Origin: Marisa cornuarietis
Taxonomy: Eukaryota; Mollusca; Gastropoda; Architaenioglossa; Ampullariidae
Assembly (NCBI GenBank): GCA_004794655.1
Contig: SMMW01000521.1
Span: forward strand, 2,138,001-2,202,000
Length of the DNA stretch: 64,000 bases
Direction: 5' to 3'
Shown here: positions 61,001-64,000 of the stretch, one piece after another
How the letters are laid out: the number at the start of each line of letters is the position of its first letter
Position numbering within the stretch: position 1 is the stretch's first letter
Program-made: the position numbers and the translations under genes
Notes under the pieces: model-generated
The model's input: only the letters and a program-made list of their open reading frames with translations
Databases searched by the model: none
What the model was told of the DNA's origin: nothing

Positions 61001-63195
61001 TACAGCGAATAAGCATTACTACAGAGTAAAAATCTGTAAAAAATCCCTTGTAGTACCGATCCTGCTCTACACATGGACACGGAAATGAGATACCCAGCAC
61101 TCGAAAGCATATTCAGGATCATACAGAGAACGTAAAACCAGCGACTTTGTGTAAAGCACGGCTGTCTTATCTCGAATGACACAAGGGGCCTCTACTTCCT
61201 ACAGTCAAACGACTTTAGATGGTTCTCTTTTGTCACGTGATGACACCTTGTAAAAGACTATCCTTCAAGGTACAAAGGGAGGTAGTCGACTCCTTGGGAC
61301 CAGAGGAAAAAAAATGGCTTACGAACGTCAAAGACTAGACTGGTCGTCCTGTACAGGACCTGCTGACTATCGCCTAAAATAGGGAAGCGTCGGGCCCTGT
61401 CAGCTGCCACGTCTATCCATCTTCTTATTCAAATATCAATAACACTAACACTCGGAAATACAAAATGCATTAGCCTATGTTGACAAGAGCCCAGGGAAGA
61501 CATCATACACAGCAACAGTAAACTATAAAAATAACATAAATATTAGCAAACGAATTGGGTTAATAAATGAGCAAAGGGCATAACTGTACCCCTGAATATT
61601 TAAAGAGAAAGGTTTTGATTCTGGATTAGAAGACTTCGACAGCATGAACAGTCTGAATAGACGAAAAAGGAGAATTCTACACAGTGAGTTCAACCATCAA
61701 CAAGGAGTATATGCTTTCTCCTGTCAGATGCGTTGAAAAGAGAGAACATAGGAAAGAGGGAAAATGAGACGTCATTAGCTCAGCCAAGTACTATGGCAAA
61801 GGCCTAAAAGACAACTGCAGCCTACGACTACCAATGAAACACAATCTCTTACCTTCCGATTTCCCGAAAAACATCGTAGGCAAAATACAAACTAAGCTAA
61901 AGACTTGGATACAGTCCGTAACTGAATCGATACGGTTAGGAATAACTGGGTTTGACTGTCTTGGATTTAGAAGAGAAATAATTCGTATATAACATACAAG
62001 AGATTTTTATGAATACACGCAGATTATATTCTATAAGTTTCACGTACCGATGATTGTTATGTTGCACTCTGTTGCTGTCCAGGTATTACTGCAACTAATG
62101 GTGCGAACGGAGTCTCTTGTAATGCTACTGATTTTAAGCGAAGACGATGTTGTGTCTACATTCAAAATAAATTGGTTATGCACAGGTGTACATGTCTGTC
62201 CATTGCAAGATGCGGAATAGAGTATTTGACGTTTGATATCATAAACTGTCCAGTCAACATTTGATGTGTGTCCACTGCATGAGAATGAGGTATCTGTGCC
62301 TTCAACGACGGGCAAGGTCCCCTTCCAACAATTTGTGATAAACAACCCTGCAACAAAATAGTATATCCTGCTATATAACTATGGATTTTTAAAATAGTAG
62401 GGGAAAATGAAAACATATGAATCAACACTTTTTATCAGAGCATTAAAGTACGTTTTAGAGTATCGAAATACCTATATTATTTGTAATATTATGGTTAAAA
62501 AGTTTTATTTCAGCTAAGATACTATGAGACAGTATATATATATAAATATATATCTTCACACTTTTTTAAAGTAATGCTACTGCTGCTGCTGCTGATATCG
62601 TATTTTTTGCTAATATCAGTAGATATAGGCGATATAAAAGTAACCTGTAAGTTTAAGATTCTAAAATCTATCGTTTATTAATTGTCAGTGTACCATTCAC
62701 AACATTGCCAGCCGTCAACACCAAACAGAGAGAGAAAAAGAATGAGTGGCATTTCGTGTTACTTGGACGCTGAAAGTTTGCATTTGTTTTGTTTCTGAAA
62801 GGCTACTACTTTAGCACGAGAAATGCAAACTTTAACGGAGGGGTTTCGGATGATGAAATTTACAGGTACGGTCTATATCGGTTACATCTACCGATATCTG
62901 CAAGAAACACAAACCCTTCAGGCTGGTCTATAATATAGTCTATTTCCTTACAAAGGTCCATGCGCTTCACAAGGGATAACGGAACAAATCACACTAAATA
63001 AGAAAAATATAGCCGCAAAGAATTAATGACAACAGATACTTTGAGCTTTGTAGTGCTTTTTCATAGCTCAACTTCTTATATTTAGAAAAGTAAGATTAGT
63101 ACTTTATATGAACAACTATCTCATCATTTACTATTTACGTGTTCCAATAGCAAACTGTGTACTCCATGCTGGAAAACCCCACCTGCTGTCAATAG

Positions 63196-63272
<77 letters not shown>

Positions 63273-63513
63273 TTCTAAGACGACATGTGAATGAAATATC
63301 TTACGATTATCACTGTGATAGTGATTAGACGGCGTTTACTAACAGACCAAGGCATACATTTTTAATAGCAATCTTCCAAGCATGGCATATATAATTTATT
63401 ATACACTGTATGTGACCACGATAAACACGAAAGATAGCAACTCAGATACCTGCTATACTCTTCACCACGAGTAGCGAGGCAATGCATAATATCGACAGTC
63501 TCCAAGGATCCAT
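54947..63513 (-). CDS. IgR4: four-Ig receptor gene with full tyrosine-rich tail and a nonsense codon in domain 3
   Basis: Exons: 63450-63513 signal; 62048-62347 V-like; 60333-60454 and 59851-60034 domain 2; 59506-59745 domain 3; 58881-59123 domain 4; 58578-58712 transmembrane; 57005-57376, 56475-56581 and 56207-56320 cytoplasmic; 54947-55039 alternative tail. Junctions are AG/GT, phases match, and the main exon set would encode 626 residues. However, the codon at 59549-59551 is TAG where the family has Trp, giving a 288-residue product unless the exon (240 nt, same phase at both ends) is skipped or the codon is recoded. The tail holds nine or more tyrosines and a PxxPxR SH3-type site. It is either a young pseudogene or a regulated gene. 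No named orthologue recognised. Confidence 0.75.
56207..56320 (-). CDS. IgR4 terminal cytoplasmic exon with paired YxxL
   Basis: 114 nt ending at TAA (56207-56209). It contains SEDEYNAL and TYHHL, 15 residues apart, around EDRTGQED. The stop codon overlaps an AATAAA word, which could act as a polyadenylation signal only if the 3' UTR is extremely short, so this is probably chance. Confidence 0.75.
   Translation of the reverse strand, partial: DNHEAGISEDEYNALQFDEDRTGQEDEAATYHHLQHE
56475..56581 (-). CDS. IgR4 cytoplasmic exon (YVNVTEVPTDSGLGVYHV)
   Basis: 107 nt, phase 1 to 0, GTAAGA donor. Its core is nearly identical in protein to IgR2 but differs at many third positions. Confidence 0.8.
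57005..57376 (-). CDS. IgR4 large cytoplasmic exon
   Basis: 372 nt, phase 1 at both ends. Candidate signalling sites in order: KPYAVVN, PQIPIRR (PxxPxR), SGDLYTVT, SDLYGEYVTV. The end is rich in Ser, Thr and Lys. It sits directly after the transmembrane exon, so this is the membrane-proximal tail. Confidence 0.8.
58578..58712 (-). CDS. IgR4 transmembrane exon
   Basis: 135 nt, phase 1 at both ends. A Ser/Asp-containing stalk, then GLIGGVVAAVLVVTVIVTIA and VYIIKRRK. The acceptor is TTCTAG, the donor GTAAGA. Confidence 0.85.
58881..59123 (-). CDS. IgR4 fourth Ig domain exon
   Basis: 243 nt, phase 1 at both ends, shorter than the 273 nt of IgR2/IgR3. It keeps LMCTVDVYPSAVFDWNITC and MKIQCTAKN. 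The donor is A|GTATTT. Confidence 0.8.
59506..59745 (-). CDS. IgR4 third Ig domain exon with in-frame TAG
   Basis: 240 nt, phase 1 at both ends. It keeps NCPENILEGSNVNCTCY, NPPAHIAWNG and MKNITRKSNG. After the F-strand cysteine it reads C-S-L-M-stop-G where the others read C-x-L-x-W-G: TGG has become TAG at 59549-59551. The rest is open to the donor GTGAGT. Confidence 0.8.
59851..60034 (-). CDS. IgR4 domain 2, second half exon
   Basis: 184 nt, phase 0 to 1. It contains MQEFGRFQGS, RQSCYFNRKLPVIDGKYTY and DLFSKTLPIG. It has an N-terminal extension of a few residues relative to IgR3. Confidence 0.75.
60333..60454 (-). CDS. IgR4 domain 2, first half exon
   Basis: 122 nt, phase 1 to 0. It contains PVRLVPESCSVQQVPGWNMS, GLCVIEW and PTCTWRL. 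More divergent than the IgR2/IgR3 pair, but the cysteines, Trp and phases fit. Confidence 0.7.
60960..61440 (+). pseudogene. Degenerate non-LTR retrotransposon C-terminal fragment (family 3)
   Basis: Plus-strand pieces in shifting frames read KSLVVPILLYTW, SYREYKTSD, RDDTL, KTILQGTKGGSR and TGRPVQDLLTIA. These match the C-terminal region of RTE-like retrotransposon proteins (KSLVxxILLYGxETW ... HDTLPKxILQGTxxGxRRRGR). Many stops and frameshifts. It sits antisense in the IgR4 intron between the V-like and domain-2 exons. Confidence 0.65.
62048..62347 (-). CDS. IgR4 V-like Ig exon
   Basis: 300 nt, phase 1 at both ends. It contains TNCWKG, TSFSCSGHTSNVDWTVYD, SASCNGQTC, LKISSITRDSVRTISC and TECNITIIG. 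It shares with IgR2 and IgR3 the cysteines, the Trp and the final I-x-G; most other positions differ. Confidence 0.8.
63197..63270. repeat. (GT)n microsatellite
   Basis: Long perfect GT run in the IgR4 first intron. Confidence 0.95.
63450..63513 (-). CDS. IgR4 signal-peptide exon
   Basis: ATG at 63511-63513. 64 coding bases: MDPWRLSILCIASLLVVKSI and onward, GTATCT donor in phase 1. The upstream sequence aligns with IgR1 and IgR3 once the MITE is removed. Confidence 0.8.
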
Positions 63514-63636
63514 GGCCTCTTGTCTCTCGACAGAAGTGTGAGTGATGGTAATAAAGCTAAAATGTCCGCAGGTACAAAAAACAAGTGTTCGCAGCAGTAT
63601 TAATGGCGATACTAAAACTTTACACAGAAGACATTA

Positions 63637-63822
63637 GAGAGTTTGAGATTCACGCCGTGTAAGGAGACGTGTGCGGCAACGAGAACGACGCGCCTCTAAG
63701 CCTACCCGGTTTGAGAAAGCGATTAGTTGGCTTTTGTGGAAGCGATGACGTAGGGCGCAAATTCCCGGTTCGCAGGTTGCCTCACCCGCACGCATCGCGC
63801 GAGCGCTGAATCTCAAACTCTA
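63637..63822. mobile_element. 186-bp MITE in the IgR4 promoter
   Basis: Inverted ends AGAGTTTGAGATTCA (63638-63652) and its exact complement (63807-63821), flanked by TA on both sides (63635-63636 and 63823-63824), as in Tc1/mariner-type MITEs. The interior is GC-richer than the flanks and non-coding. Removing 188 bp (element plus one TA) brings the box-to-ATG distance from 383 to 195 bp, the value in IgR3. Confidence 0.85.
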
Positions 63823-63895
63823 TAACGTCGTCCTGAGAACAACTACTACCGTTTAAAAATATTTCCCCAGTGAGTGAGTGGCGCAAGGAGAGCAA

Positions 63896-63908
63896 ATTTC
63901 CTTGTTCT
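63896..63908 (-). promoter_or_regulatory. Conserved upstream box of IgR4
   Basis: The minus strand reads AGAACAAGGAAAT, one base different from the other copies, 383 bp from the ATG because of the MITE. Confidence 0.5.
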
Positions 63909-64000
63909 ATTAAAAGCATCTAAAAGTGCTTCTGCGCTTTTCCAATGGGTTCGTCATGTCCATGCGCTGTTCACGTAGTCCGTGAATTTTTTCATGGATA

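Overview
The window looks like animal nuclear DNA, most likely from a mollusc and perhaps a gastropod. The genes are split into short GT-AG exons. Long (CA)n/(GT)n tracts are everywhere. The mobile DNA consists of RTE-type non-LTR retrotransposons, mariner relics, MITEs and a tRNA-derived SINE. The organism call rests on this repeat flavour only and is tentative.

The main content, all on the minus strand, is a head-to-tail cluster of paralogous immunoglobulin-superfamily (IgSF) receptor genes rebuilt here exon by exon. From right to left they are IgR4 (54947-63513), IgR3 (35859-43154), remnants of a lost copy (30909-32016), IgR2 (13397-29901) and IgR1 (1-4044, running off the left edge). The shared plan is: a signal-peptide exon; a divergent cysteine-rich V-like exon; a second Ig-like domain split over two exons; a third Ig domain with a CxC motif; a fourth whose sequence resembles a C1-set domain; a transmembrane exon ending KRRK; and tyrosine-rich cytoplasmic exons. 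Exon phases agree throughout and exon lengths are multiples that keep frame.

The three copies lying wholly inside the window each end differently. IgR3 has an intact ectodomain and membrane helix but has lost its signalling tail. IgR2 has an intact ectodomain but a stop codon just before the helix, with the tail exons preserved. IgR4 has a full tail but a nonsense codon in the third Ig domain. The tail exons of IgR2 and IgR4 differ mostly at synonymous sites, whereas the V-like exons are highly divergent. This is what a recognition/signalling receptor family would look like. An immune or allorecognition role is inference.

Two retrotransposons sit in IgR2 introns: RTE-1 (25239-28450, plus strand, nearly full length) and RTE-2 (19983-22436, minus strand, 5' truncated). 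Both have 13-bp target-site duplications. A short internally deleted RTE-1 derivative lies at 46589-47010. The regions upstream of the genes are themselves repeated: IgR1 and IgR3 share a segmental duplication carrying a mariner relic, and every signal exon, including the dead one, has the same short promoter motif about 190-200 bp upstream. In IgR4 that spacing is enlarged by a MITE insertion. The long stretches at 4045-13396, 43155-54946 and 32017-35760 hold only repeats and decayed duplicate blocks; I found no further genes there.
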